Below, one piece after another: positions 24,481-38,524 of a stretch of DNA of 64,000 nt (positions within the stretch are counted from its first letter, which is position 1; each line of letters begins with the position of its first letter). This stretch comes from Emmonsiellopsis sp. PD_33 (lineage: Eukaryota > Ascomycota > Eurotiomycetes > Onygenales > Ajellomycetaceae). The DNA lies in contig JANTQF010000098.1 in NCBI GenBank assembly GCA_032988165.1, positions 49,060 to 113,059 on the forward strand, read 5' to 3'. Both the position numbers and the translations under genes were made by a program. The notes under the pieces were generated by a model. That model was not told the origin of the DNA. It worked only from the letters and a program-made list of their open reading frames with translations, and ran no database searches.

Positions 24481-24736
24481 ATCCGTTTCCTTTTCCTCCC
24501 TCCCATACACTATATAGAAACATAGAAACAAAAAAAGAGGTTCCCAAAAAGAAGAATCAACTCAAAAACAGGAAAGAGAAATAAAATAAACATGCGGGCA
24601 AAAAATATTGTTCTCAACAAAATAGTTGAACAGGGAACAATAATGATACCATCGGGAATCAAGGGGGGTAGTGTGGTTATCATAGAATCAGAAAGAAAAG
24701 AAAAACAAGAAAAAAACAAATGCAAAGTAACCGTCC

Positions 24737-27148
24737 TCAAATACAGGGTAGGAACTAAACACGTAGGTCAGTAAAAGTCAATCACAAGATTAGATAAAAG
24801 TGCACTCACATTCATAACAATAAGCATAGGTATATCAAATACATCCCGCTTAACCGTCCAGCAGTAACTGCACTCGACTTTCCCATCGCGGAAGCCAAGC
24901 TGATTCATCCCCGCCTCGCCCGCAATGCCTCCCTTGCCGGCCCATTTCTGGTTGTGTTTCTGGCTCTGGTTCGGCGAGCGATGTATGGCACCATTTGAGG
25001 GGCTGTTCCCGTTGGCATCGGAACCGTTGATACCATTGGTTTGCCCGCCTGTTTCATCACTGCCGGGCTCCCCCTTAAACAACGCCGTATCCTCTTTAGT
25101 CTTGTATTTTAGCAACTTGCACGTCGTCATGACGCTGCCGCGGGAATCGCCAAAGGCCAGCTTTGCAAAGTCTTCGTAGAACTCGATGACACTTTCGTCG
25201 TCGAGCAGTTCGGCGAGGAACACAGGTTGCGTGCGGCCTGGGTTGGCATTTTCTAGGGTGGGTATTCGCGGCGTGAAGCTACCTCGCGACGAAGGGCCGG
25301 CCGATGCCGAAGAGGACCCGCCAGTGTTTACATTTAGATTCGGTTCTTTCCCCAGAAGCACTTCCTTCTTCCACCCAGTAAGGATACTAAACTCCTTTCC
25401 GACAGCTGCGATTTCGCCAGTTCGACGACAGACAATTGTCGGGGTGCCGCAGGCGTTGATGAAGTCTTCGTATTCCCAGAGCGTTCGTTGGAAGCATTTT
25501 TCCATAAACACCAGGTCGTCCTGGTTGAGGGTTTTGGTGGTGGCGATGAAGGAGGGACGGATAGAAGCGAGTGCTTTGGCGATCTGCAACGTCTTCTGCG
25601 GCGAGAAGCGACGTTGTATGAACGCGGTCAAGCTGTGGAACCCGCTCGTGTACGAGTACGGCTCCTTGACGCTGTCGTAGATTGCCGAGGGGCTGCGATA
25701 CCGTCTCTTTCCTCCCACATGGAGGCCTTGGTTTTTGAGGCTGGGTGTGGAGATCCGGGGTGGTTGTTGGGTGTTTTGGGGCATGAGATTGGTGCGGGAG
25801 GAGAAATTGGCGTTGGCATCGTCGAATGGAGTCGTGCTTGCCATCTGCGGGCTCTCTGTAGAACTTGGGCTCGCGAAATTGACTGGGCCGCTCTCGATAG
25901 CAAAGGCGTGAGGGAGATCCGGCAGATTGGATACGGTGTTTTGGTTGTAGATGTTCCGCGGGTTTGTCTGGCTTTGCCCAGTTGGAGCCCAGTCGTTCAG
26001 TACGGGGTCGCCGAACAGGAAGGGAGATTGTCCGCTCGAACCGTCTCCGAAATTGGGGGATGCAAAAGTGCCAGAACCGCTCCGCCCAATCGACCCACGC
26101 TGTGTAGCAGAATCGCTTGGTGGAGTGTCTCCTGCTCCAGTAGCCATATGACCTAGCATTCCGAATTCCAATGCGCCGTAACGATTTCCAAAGTTCATAG
26201 AAGCAATATCGAAGTTGAACAGGGCTGGATGGCTTGGGTCAAAGAATGCCGCGCCAAACGGGTCCTGATTTTGCCCGGGGGCGGAGGAAGATGCGGAGGA
26301 GGTCTGGGGGAGAGACGAATTCAGGTTTTGGTTTTGGTTGTTTGTAGTGAGGTCGAAGGCGGGCGAATTGGGAGACTGGGCTTGGAAGGCGCTGGTGTTC
26401 ATTGTAGCATCCTGCATCAAGGGAGGAGCCATCTGCTGCTGCGACTTCCCCTGGGAGTAGACGTTGTAGTTGTTCGCCTGGGGCTGGTAGAAATTCCCGG
26501 CGCCATCTTGATGCGGTGGCTTACTGGAATTTCCATTTCGGGACTGTGCAAGATTATTCCGCACCGCATGCGCTTGGTTATAGAGATTCCCGCGAATACC
26601 AGGCATCAAAGCTTCGTTGGGCGCGTCGTGCAGGTACTTGGCCTTCTTCCGTACACCGTCGTGACAAGCATCTTGTAACCCACGTTTGATACATCGTTGG
26701 CAAGGCCGCTCATCACCTATAAGCAACTTCGTGTTAGTTCTGCAATGCCCTATTTGGTGCGGGGCAATCAACCCGCGCATATCACAGCATCATAGGTGGG
26801 GTCAAAAAACGACATATTACGAAGACAAAACCGAGATAGAAATCAAATAGAAATAAATAGCAAGGCTAGCATACCGCAGGTCAGATGGGCTCTCTGACAA
26901 GCAAAACAAGCTCTCTTTGCCTTTTTTCTCCTTGGACGGAGGGGGTCTTTAGCGTTGGCCGCTGTCGAAGCGGGCTTTTGACCATTCTGAACGGCGCCAC
27001 TTGGTTTCCCATTGGTTTGGGATTGGGGCTCGGACGAATGGTCGGGGTGGGCAGTAGTAGCGGCAGTCATGTTGCCGGAATCTTGATCTCCAGTAGTGCT
27101 AAGGGCCGGCGACGGGGACGGCGATCCATTTCTGGCGCTGACAGTCAT
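24737..27148 (-). CDS. acuK: Transcription activator of gluconeogenesis (AcuK/Ert1)
   Basis: Three exons (27148-26875, 26716-24810, 24754-24737) join in frame to 732 aa. The Zn2Cys6 DNA-binding domain is split by intron 1: KRACFACQRAHLTCG in exon 1 and DERPCQRCIKRGLQDACHDG in exon 2, six cysteines in all. A long Gln/Asn/Ser-rich linker follows, then a conserved GFHSLTAFIQRRFSPQKTLQ block and a PAS-like region, GTPTIVCRRTGEIAAVGKEF. The C-terminus is CSYCWTVKRDVFDIPMLIVM, completed by the last exon, which codes only FLPCI. The family activates gluconeogenic genes on two-carbon sources together with AcuM. The long pyrimidine-rich region upstream on the coding strand (27.2-28.4 kb) may be its leader and promoter. 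Confidence 0.93.
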
Positions 27149-28400
27149 AATATATAGATATATAAATAGCTATCTGCACTCCTTCCCACAAGGAGCAACT
27201 AGACGGGCGGGATGGGCTATGGTCGCTTGTGCCTCCGTTGATCGCTGCCCACGTTTGTGTTTCTGTTTTGCGCTCTCTGCAGGTAACCGGTGTGTGTGTA
27301 CCTTTCCGCCTCTTTTTTCCTGCGGGCTTTGCTTTTTTTTTTACGGTATGTATGCGGTAGTTATATTTTCTTTTTCCTTTACTCTCGAGGAGAGAGGTTT
27401 CCTCCTTGGGCTGAGGGCTGCGACACCCACCGAACCACGAAGCCGGGACTGAGACTTGGTTAAGTGGCTGAGGTGAGACTTGGCGGGCTGAAGACAACAC
27501 GCGCGGGCAGTTCGAGGTGCGGTTGCACAGCAGCTGAGGGAGGGGAAGCGGAGATAGAGAGATGCGTCCTAGCAAGCGAGGAACCGGCAAAAAGTGGGAT
27601 CACGCGACCACAGCCAGGGCGTCAACGCTGTTTGGAGCAGAGCGAGCTGCAGTGCGACGTCCGATAGAGGAGCGTCAATTGGCGTGAGCGCAGCGAGAAA
27701 CGGGAGGAGCAGGAGCCAGCAGCGGGTTTGAGACCAGCCTGGGGACAGGAGCTGGGCCGTAGCGAATGGGGAGGGGGTGTGGAGGGCGTGGTCAATGGCT
27801 GCTGAGAGGAGGAGAGCGCATCACAGTGACGGAACCATGGATCACTGGGGCAACGAGCAGTGCTCAGTCGATTGCGAGGGCCGGTGGACTGTGGAGGATA
27901 GGACGGGCGAGGGCGACGCGGAGAGCGGGAGGCTGCGGGGGGTTGGAGGTAATCGGCAGACGGCGGGGCAGCGAAGAGTGGCGGGCAGCTTGTTGATAGA
28001 CATAGGGCAGGGCCGGGAGAGAGCGGACCACTGGGGGAGACGTGAGGAAGCGTTCGCGGGGAGCAGAGACAGACGGGGATGGGGTCGGACTGTCAGAGGG
28101 AGCGTGGCGGGGAAAACGGCGCAGCTGGGGGCATACGGGGTGAGATGCGGGGGGAGGGCTGCACAGAGCGGAGAGGGAGCGGAGAGGACGGAGAAGAGAA
28201 CAGAAGACAAGGCGGGAGACGACAGCGAAGAGGGGAGAGGAGAGGAGAGGGGCAGACAGGCAGGCAGAACAGTCGCGATGAAGCTGGAGTTGGGTGGTGG
28301 AGCAGGCAAAATCCACGGCAGCCGGCGATGAGGAAAGAAAAAGAAAAAAAGACGCGCAGAGCCGCAGCCGAGACGAGACGGCCAGCTTCAGCAGCAAGAA
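27149..28400 (-). promoter_or_regulatory. acuK upstream region, pyrimidine-rich on the coding strand
   Basis: From about 27.45 to 28.4 kb the plus strand is strongly G/A-rich, so the acuK sense strand is C/T-rich. CT-rich stretches are common just upstream of fungal transcription starts, though about 900 bp is long. Apparent open frames on both strands come from this bias. I assign it to acuK by position only. Confidence 0.45.
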
Positions 28401-31400
28401 TAAATATCAAAGATCAAGAATTAGTATTTATCACACCGGTTCTACAGCAACGGGTCTCTCCTGTTAGTTCTATATATGTTCGATATGTTTATTCCACAAA
28501 TATCTCAGGGTCTGTTTCACGTCTTTCATGTGGCATCACTACTAGTAGCCAGCAGTTTGCATATGATCGGGATATCGTTTAGTTTAATTATTTCTTCGAG
28601 ATGTAGACGGAGGAGACAAACCCTTCGGCACTTGCATGGAACAAACAGTCAACCAACAAATTACAATGGCATGCATTGTGCAGCACAGACACCAGCAGCA
28701 ATTAATACCGCGTCTCTTATACACGGCCCTCCCAACGGTGTGTTCCAGGTCGAGGAGCTATCTGGACAATCCCATCCACCTCGTCTATCCCGAGGTCCAG
28801 CAGTCCACAGCCCTCACAGCTCCCGGTCGACAACCAGGGCATCTTCCTGGGAAAGAAACACACCCCGACACACACCTCCTTTCATTAAGGGATTCATTCC
28901 CATCGGCTGCTCGGTTGCGGGGAACCCAAAGGCTCTCTCTAGCAATGCCCTGGATATCCCATCCAACCCCCACGAGCTGTCTCAAACACACCCATGAACG
29001 GCAATTCTGCAGGGCTTGATTGAACATGTCTGTGGAGGGCAATCAAAACACGGACAGGCAGTTTGTAGAGAAGCTTGGCCTGGCGTTGAGGTTCATCAGG
29101 TTGTCCTCGGACAGGCGGGAGTTCAGCCCTGTATGCCTCGGCCTTGTCCCGCTGGGCGCCACTCGAACCATCCAGCTCATCTACTAATCCTCCAACTATC
29201 CGCCGGTTAACTAACTACTAGTACCCTAGGAGTAATCTCTCTTAATCCAGGGGAGATGCTTCAGTTTCCAACACGACTGCTCCGTCACCGCGCTGGTGGT
29301 ACAAGACGCATAGACAGGAAACAAGAAACAATCATCACCCACTCACATACTATGAGACGCGGGCTTGTCAATCGCCGATCCCATACCAGCCAACCAAGCT
29401 TTATTTCTCTTCTAAGTAGATTATTTTATTCAGTGCGAATAGTTTAAATATGCAGGATGGATGTGGCTATTCCCACATGCACTCCGCCACGGGCATCCAT
29501 AGATTCCATACGGATAGATGCTCCCATTATGTGCCTGTCTACTCCGTAGCTATCGATAACACGTCGATCTCACCACAAAACTCCCTAGATAGCTAAAATA
29601 GGAACAATCAGGGCCCCTGAATGATATCAAGGATACAGAACTAAAGCTAACGTATCATCCCTCATTGACAGTCAGGACATAGTTACATACAGACACGCCG
29701 TGAATGATACTACTCTGTGGCGTCTCTCCCTCCCTCTCTTCCAACCACGATCCTATCCCAGTTCCCATCCATCCAACCTTTGACAGGCCGCAGAGGGATA
29801 AGCTAGGGCATGAATTCAACGCCAACACAAAGCAAACAGTACAAGCATCTCATCTCATCTCACCACCACCCCTTGGCTCCCCCCCCCAGTCACCAGGCAA
29901 AGCTGCTAGATTGGAAACCACGCTGATTGGAAGTCCCATCAATGGAACCGGGGATTGACTCCCAAGCCACTTACTTATATGCAAGCCTATTCGGCAATTG
30001 ATCAGCTCGAGTGGCTGGATTTTCAGAGGATGTTAAAATACAACAATCAATCAATCAATTGCCAGGATCGATTTGCCAAGATAGCTTGCGAGTGGGTGGA
30101 ATCCTTTGTCACGCTGTGAGTGTCTTTGAGCTTGGCTTTAGATATTCGAGTTGATGGAGGTGAATGGAATGGAGATTGTGGCGGGGATGTGGCTGATGCC
30201 AGGATAGGGAGGGTTGCCAAGGGCTTGGGAGGGATATTTGTTGCATGCCTCTGGATAGCTATTCTAAGCTCTCTCTGCTTGCATTTGAAACGAAACAGGG
30301 CAGTCCAGGAACTTGCTGATTCACTTATTGTTGATGATAATTTGGATATTGATGTCAATATAGTTAACTAAGTTAACTACAACTTCTCAATTGAACTCAT
30401 CAATTGATCGTGGATTAAAATAAACAGCCCCTCCTATCAAGGCCATACCACCCCTAACTAACCACATTACATTCCCATCCAGAACCCAGACAGTGTATGT
30501 ATGTATGCCCCAACAATCCCCCACATCCCTCCTATCCTACATACTACAAAACAGGGCGGTGAAGAACCACCACCACCAACACCAACAAAAAAACCACCAA
30601 GCCTCACTCCTGTTTCATCTGATCCATTAGGGCAATTGCTGAACAATCAACCAAGCCACCTCACAGGCGGGCCAAGCACAGGCACAGGCACACAAGCACA
30701 GACAGCCAGACGACATGATGGATGCATTGCATATACCTATGCATATGTACTGTGTATGTATGTAGTTATGTAACCCGAGGTGACATTGCATATACGGAGT
30801 TTTATGTGGTTATTACGCACTGCTACTGGCACTGTGCGTATCTAAGTTATCTAATCTATCTGGGTAGTTACATATGCATGTGGGGTCGTTGTAGCTATGT
30901 ATGTGCGTAGGTGGTGGTTATATACTACTCTCTTGCTGGATTATATTATCTTAGCTTTTGATACTACTGTAGACATAACTACATAATGCTCCGTAAAGTG
31001 TGTTTAATCAGATCTGGTACGCATTTAACTATTGTATGCATGTATATAGCGCTGGGCTGACCGGCTTTTGAAACAGTTAGACTGTAGCGAGATGGGGGGG
31101 GGATGAAGTAAGTAAGCTCAAGGATGGATCGGGGATTTGATCAGAAAACATATGCGGAGTACATTACTATTATGGAAACAGTCGCATCTTCGCATCCAAT
31201 ATTATCGTTTTAACTATCCTACTACCTAACTTAGAGGTAGTTAATTGCATTATATGAATCCGGCACATCTAATCTGATCGCAACGCCCAGCCCCAGCCTC
31301 AGCTCCCGTCGATCGAGCGACCGACGGACGGATTGATGCATAATTAGTTATGTGGTTAGTTGTTGTTTCCCGAGGCAATCAGTCACCCCTTGAAAAGAAA

Positions 31401-33900
31401 TATGAAACATGCCATTCCATGAATCGGTTTTGTTTCCAGAGTGCCGTCGTTCGATCGCTCGCTTGGTCGCGGGGTCGAGGCTAGTCGCAGCAACTACTAG
31501 TAAGTAAGGGACAATCTGATCTGATCTGAGCTGAGCTGATCTAGTTAAGCTCATGTACCAATAAGTAATGTGGTTACATTGTTGATTTAATTTTTCATGG
31601 ATTGCAGGGGTGACTAGCCAACTAACAATCCACTCAGACATCTAAATGATTAACAGATATAGATAGTATATAGTATCCAGATGCCATCTCTAACCACCAC
31701 TACACTATATACCACACAACACATCACTTCCCATCCCCTACCACATTAAGCCAGCTAACTAACTAACTGACTATCTGGCTCAGCGTTATTAAGGACCACA
31801 CATCTGCCTCTACATCTACCCACATACATACATATGTACGGAGTATACTACATACATCCGCCATGCATCGGAGTAACCGTCCTACCTACTAGACATCCTT
31901 CTACATTCCATTAGTCCCCCTCCTCCTCCTCAAAGCACAGGGCGTGTCCGTTATGTAATGTGTGCATGTTGCATATTAGATGCGTGTTTATGTTTTAAAT
32001 TCTCCGTGCGCCAAGGCTGGTGGGAGGGGGCGGTTACGTATGTTGCTGATTGAGAGAGGAAAAGGGGGCGGGTGAGGGATAGGTAACTATGGGTTTATGT
32101 TGATGGATGGATGGATAGAAGTGGACTTCGGTGCTGATTTTTTTTTTTTTGAGATTGTTTTTCTACCTAGGTTACTACTCATTCATAAGCTCTAATAAAG
32201 GCCTATTTTCGTCCCTGACGATCTGGACGATCTTGGAAATGGAGGTTATAATGTTAGGTAGTTAGCTGTTAATTGGCTATTACTTTATTACTACTCATTA
32301 TCACTACTAATCTGTATGTAGCTACCTCACACCTCTTCCAAGGTTCAGCACATATTATTAACTTAACTCTCCAGCCCCCTTCCGCTATCTAGTTAACAAC
32401 CCGCTACTCCCAGCATTGTATAGCCCGTCCTCCCTCGCTAACAATGTCACATCACACCCTCAGCCGCGGAGCTGGAAATCCCAGAAAGAAATGAAGAAAA
32501 CGTGGCATAGGTTTCACATCCGTCATTCATTGCACGGAGTACGGATACGAAGGACACATGTTCCCTATATAATTAAAAGCTGAAGGGATATCGGCCTGTT
32601 GGATTAATGCCTGCCACATTACACACCTGCGATATTTTTGAGAGAGTATATACGCGCTGGTCTTCGTATTTCTGGAAAAGGGGATGCGGGCAATTCCGCC
32701 ATGAGGGTTGTATTACACTACATGGCGTGAAAGTGGTATGTGTTGAGTAGTTATGTATGGGAAGATGCAAGGGGGAAATAAAATATAAAACCAGTAATTT
32801 GGGAAGTTTGTTGCACACTCTAAAAATTAGTAGATAAAAATTCCTTAAATCTCTGTTTATTATCACCATATAAAAGTTTACATACTTGTAAGGAAGTTAA
32901 AGATAGACACTGTCTATGCAATAATTTCACTGGCCGATCCGGATATATAAGACATGTTATTTTTTTAAAGACAGGGCTGAGAAACGCATATCCAAGTCAG
33001 CAAGCAAGGAAACTATTTTATAAATAAACTTGGTTACACATTCTATCCACCGTCTGTTTTAGACATAATAATTACATTAATGCTGATGTTATGTAAAGAA
33101 TAACAATAATTCCGGACATATGGTTCGCGGGGTATTATTCAGGTAACGTAGATAGGCAGTTAGGGAGGTACATCCGTAGGTAGCACATATATCATCGTAT
33201 ATGCAATGGGCGCGCGCACGGGGGGGATGTGGATGTAACTTGCAGGAATTATATGCTGTGTGCTGACTTTTCATTCAACTTGGTTATCTACATAGCTGAC
33301 ATACTGTTTTGAGGTTTGCGGGATGGATAGGTAGATGCTTATAAGTATAGAGGGGTTTATTACTGGTCGGAGGCTTTTGTTATTTTTTAAAGCAGTAGGA
33401 CATTTAAGCCTGATAGGGGAAGTGGATTGCCGGGCTGACACGAGGTTAATGTTACATAACTAACCGCTACGTCCATCGCGAGAGCTAGTGCGATGCGGAA
33501 GGGTGTTGATGATAGAACTAGGAAGGTAAGCTATAATATAAATTAGCCCCTTTTTGCGACCCCCTTTTTCCATTATCTAGATTGGGCCGGAGGGTTTGAA
33601 TGTATGGAATTGACGAAAGACGGTTGGGAACTGGTTTGGGAGGATTTAATGTGAGGATTTCAGAAAAACCTGACTGTTTTCGCCTTTTTGCCCTTCCGAG
33701 ACATGACCGAGAAGCAAATTGAAGCAAATTGAAGCAAATTTATAGATTGGAAATAGCCATAAATGAACGAAAGGTTCGGAGGATCGCGAGCGGACCAATA
33801 AAATCCCGCCCCGCCTCCCGTCTAACGGACTAGCTTGCGGGAACTAAACCTTAGCCTGCCAAGAAATTCCTCAATATCAACCTCCTCCCATCCACATCTA
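28401..33900. other. AT-rich gene desert
   Basis: About 5.5 kb holds no gene I can support on either strand. It contains many short runs such as CTAACTAACTAACT, GTATGTATG and TACATACATA, and several copies of TACGGAGTA or its complement (29540-29548, 31837-31845; near matches at 30793, 31153 and 32533). It could hold noncoding RNA or distal regulatory DNA for the flanking genes. Confidence 0.5.
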
Positions 33901-36900
33901 TCAGTATTTCGCGCGGACTCGGGCAAGACCATGGAGGAGACGGTCACCAAAAAGCTTGATCAAGGGACGTGCCATCATATATCACGCCTAGTTAACCTAT
34001 GCCGTCCGCGGTAAACTAGGGGTGATAAGATGCCACCACGACGAGTCTGCCCTCTCAGCGGAATACGCTTCTCGAGCCTGGTCAAGTTAGTACAGTCGAA
34101 TCTGAACTTGGGAAATATAGAATTGGGAGCTGAGTTGTCATGACAGTCTTCGTCGCACAAGTTCCTTCGTCCGATTGCTCGAAGCTAGTGTTTGTCGTTT
34201 TGGCTTGCCATCGCCAAGCCATACGGCGATGGATAGGATTGATGTTTTTCCATGTCGATTAAAATTATTCGACAAACAACTATTGGTTTCGAGGCCAGAT
34301 TGGAAAACAATAGTTGCGGGTTGTCATACTCTGGCCGCTTTTTCGAGGCCATTTGTCTGAGCCTGGAATGAACTTCAACGACGATATTCACTCGTGGAGG
34401 ATATACCCTCATGGCGCCCTGCGAAAGGATTCCGATATAGGGAGCCTAGGGACACGGATTACACACCCTGTGAGTGGGATTGCAGCTATCCATGTACAGC
34501 GCGGACGAATAGGTCTCATTCTCGTGACATTCCCTAGAGATATCGAAGTCGTCCAAGCTGCCACGTTTTGAAAAAAGGTTCCCTCGCGCCGTCGTCTCGG
34601 CAAGGCCTGTCTAGTCCATCTGGAGCAACATGAAGTTCTCCATATGCTGACGGATATTATCGTTCGGTGCCTACGTCGATTTTATCTCTTGATTCCTGAA
34701 TCGAATTCTGAGTCAATGCCAATCTTCAACCTTCAACCAAACAAGCTGGAAATAGCACATGACCTTATCTTCACGAGCTTAGATACGTCCCGTTCAGAGT
34801 ATTTCTTTGCATATACTAGGCTTGAACCTTTCGCTTTATACTGTGGGAGGGGATCGCCGACTTGGAACAACCAATTTCGAACGGCATCACCTGGTGAGAG
34901 AATCTTGGCAAGCTATCTCTCAATTTTAATTTGATTTCCACAAGCAGCTATAACTGACGTCCACCGGCTCGGGAAATCGCTGTCCGTATCCTTTCCCTAT
35001 CGACGTTGCGATTGGACATCGTTATCCCCCTCGGATAAGACAAACACCCATACTCGGACTGATTTGGTATTTTGGCTGAGGGAATATTCTGCTACCAATT
35101 GCTCATGTCGATTGCATGGTTTTTGGAAGAATGCCCTTTTAGTTATGGATGACGGCTCCACGTTGGTTCCTAAATGCACATTTACGGTGGAGATGGATTA
35201 GCATCTTCTATGTCTCATAAACCGTTTGTCATCGAAACGGAGGGCGCTGCTCACAATCTTGCTGTTTTTTTCGGGGTCTTGGATCCCAGGACTACATCTT
35301 TTGTTGCTGAAGCCATCTGCTCAATATTTTGATGATAGCGGCCGGCGTTACCTCACTCCCTCCGGATTCACAGATGCAGAAGAAAAGTAACCCTTCCTAT
35401 CTACCTTACTGAATGAGCAGTTGCGTACCCTTTCTCATGCGCTGGAACGGACACTAAAAGCAGGTACAACAGTTAACCCACTACTTAAATTGATCTGTGT
35501 CACAGGCTTCGCTCTCCGGGCGCCAGGTCAGAATAATTTATTACCTGGACGAGGAGGCCTTGCTCCTAAGTGGATTTATCTTGAAGAGGTATGGGTAGTC
35601 CCCATAAGAGAAGCAAATACAAACCCATTACCTCTTGTTTCATAGCTAATAGCATATAGGCTACAGACCATCGACGGAAACATCATCCCATGAATACCAA
35701 CGTTCCATCAACTTCGCACTCTGCTATTTCAATGTCCATTGCTGCTCACCATAGGACTATAAATCAGTGCCTATAAACAATTTGATATTTTCTGGCTGTC
35801 AAATATGACGGTGGCACACACGATTAACACCGGGACATACCAAAATCCTTCCAGGTCCTTCACGTCCAGATACCAGTGTATGTTTTACAAGGGATTGAAG
35901 TTGGCGCTTTTCGTCCCACCCACTACTTGATGACAGTTTGAAATGACTTGCAATTTCCTTGACTTATCCCCCAGTCTAGCAGCGAAAGGTCTAAACTCTA
36001 CATGGTGTACTGCACCCTGCACATCGCCGAGGCAATCCAGCCACAAAGTATGCAAAGAGACAAACATATCCCATAAACTCGGCGAACTGCGAGTTGCGAA
36101 CTGCAGAATTCTTGTCCAATTAACATGCTGACTTGACCATTCGATCCAATTGGACACTGCACCCTCAGTTGGGGCTAGGATTTCCCATCCTGAATATAGG
36201 CAATGATGCAGAATGTTTTCACACAAACACTGCTATTCCCTGACTTTGATAAACCTTATGGAACTGTTTAATCAACAACCAAAGACAGAAAAATAGCTTC
36301 AAATTAAGGTGGTCATGCCACTATCGGGAATCGTATTACGCCAGAAGCCATCTTCGTGTTGCTATTGGCAGCGCCCATCAACAATCCAGCCCTGCTTCGC
36401 TCCCCTCACTGGTCGAGATCTAAATCGGCTTGTCCATTTCTTCGCCTCGGTCTTTTCCTTCCTTTCTCTCTCTCTTTTTTCTTTCTCTTTTTTAATTTTT
36501 GGGTAAGGGTACTCTGTCATAGAATTGCCAAGCTTTAAACTTTGTTTCAGCTTCGACCTTCCTTCCCTCCAACCAACGACCAAGAGTTGTGGGGTGGCGC
36601 TGCGGAATGAGAATTCCTTCACAAGAAATTAAAGAGGGGTAAGTAAGAATTGGCCCATCCCAAAGATGCAGTAAGTAACATACCAATATTTTGAGAATAC
36701 CAACTGACTGCGTGTTTCGGTTCAACCGCACCTACCATTGGAGGTAGAATATCTTACGTGCGTAGCAGCTGAAGATAATGTTCATTCTGGCCCTCACTTT
36801 AACCCATATGGTTGCCGGTGGCGGCTGATAAATCCCACCGATGACATCAAGTTGATTCGTCATATTTTGGATCGTATCCCCAAGCTTTCAGCTTCTGCGG

Positions 36901-38524
36901 AAAACTTTTCTTCAACTGCAACCAATTGTATACAAAGAATCAGATGCAATGTGGATTCCTATCAACTCAGCCCTGTAAAGGGTCTGCAAGATATATGCAG
37001 AGCGGGCGGCAGAGCAAAAGTGCAGGGCAATGAGGGGTTTCGATTGATATCTTCTTCTTACTCCATGCATGCCAACGCGGAATCGTGCATAAGTCCGTGG
37101 TCCGAGTCATCTGTCATCGTGGGGTGCAAATATTGATACCTATCCGGACACGAAGCTCTCGTCTCGATTAAAATGTCTGGTTTCCCCGACGTCATGGAAC
37201 TCGGAGACTCCTCCAATTAGGGCATCGACGAAGAAACGAGTAACTTCGGCGACCTACTTACTTGTTGAACGGGTTCCGTGGCAGCAGAGAACGAAGCTAA
37301 GAAGAAGAAAAGAATAACTAGGGCGCGTGCGCAGTGTAACCCAGATTTTAACAACATGGACGAATGGTTATCCCCCGCCCAAAAAACACGGCCTTCACTA
37401 GGAGCTGCTTACTCGAAGACACGACCTAGATCTTTTGCGAGAAGATGGCATGCATGTTCTACTTTGCATTTTCATTCGAAGAGACCCCCCAGTGACCAAA
37501 GGGCGATCATAGGTTGTGCAGCATGACATCAGGGATGCCTGAATTTTGAGGCCGGTTTTGATCTTCGATTAGATCCAAGATGTGGCGTCTGTGATCGGCT
37601 GAACGAAGCTTGTTGGATGCGTTCAGGAATTGAAGCTCTACGAACCCCCAACTTCGCAATCTGCAGGCCAATTCGGATATTCATCGGAACTCTACCAGGA
37701 TGGGGTAAATCAATCAGTCCATCATTGGAAACAATCCCCACCGATCGGATTTTGGGAATACATTTCGCGAAGCATGTGGTTTGAACCTGGGGATAATCCA
37801 TTAAGTTATCAGGCTTGAGAAGGGCATTTTGGTCTTGGAAGGTCTAGTCCTGGAATAGGGGGTGGAGCTGCCGAGACTAACACCTTTTGTTACTGAAGGA
37901 CAACCACCTTTATAATTGATTCCATTGGGTTGGGCACACTCCACTCCCTGATTGTCAACCCCGGGGGAACTCATTTTGAAGGCGAATTCTGGCATGGTCA
38001 GATCTCATATCAACAGCCACGCGGGGCTGAAGATTGGAATGATGCTTTCATCACCCCGCACCGACCTACCGGCATTCTAGGGAGCTGAACCTGACGGAAT
38101 ATGGTTTGTGGCGGACAGGCTAACCAATCTATTCATAGACACAAACTTTTCCCGCCCACACCCATTACATCCAAGCAGGGATTTGGAAGCCTACACCACC
38201 ATCCTGTACAAAAATCTGATTTTTGGGGCTGACGTTCTCTGTTTCACCACACGCATTGAATTGGAAATGAGTCTGCATACTCATGATATCGATCAATAAG
38301 AACCCATCATGGCTGGCTGATGGTAAGCAAGGGCCCCATTATCCCCGCTTCATGTTTATGTCGGTGGGTATTGCATCTAGCAAGGCACCTGATGTATAAA
38401 TTGCAGCACTTTTCCTACATCCACTTCAAGTGGCCAGAAGTCTTTCATTTTATTCAAGTCTGACATCAATTGAAGCCCATCGGTGATTTTCAAGTTACAA
38501 TTCGATTTCTTAGTCCATCACAAA
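33901..38524. other. Degenerate, unrecognised sequence upstream of tyrosinase
   Basis: Short plus-strand frames look protein-like (34314-34571, 35421-35645, 38108-38299) but are interrupted every 60-90 codons, and no domain is recognisable. The most coherent is at 34175-34570. I take it as decayed coding DNA rather than live genes. Neither strand yields a splice model. Confidence 0.4.

Noticed and set aside
27777..28397. Several open frames of 150-184 codons on both strands
   Set aside because: They arise from the purine/pyrimidine bias of the region. None has a domain or splice continuity.
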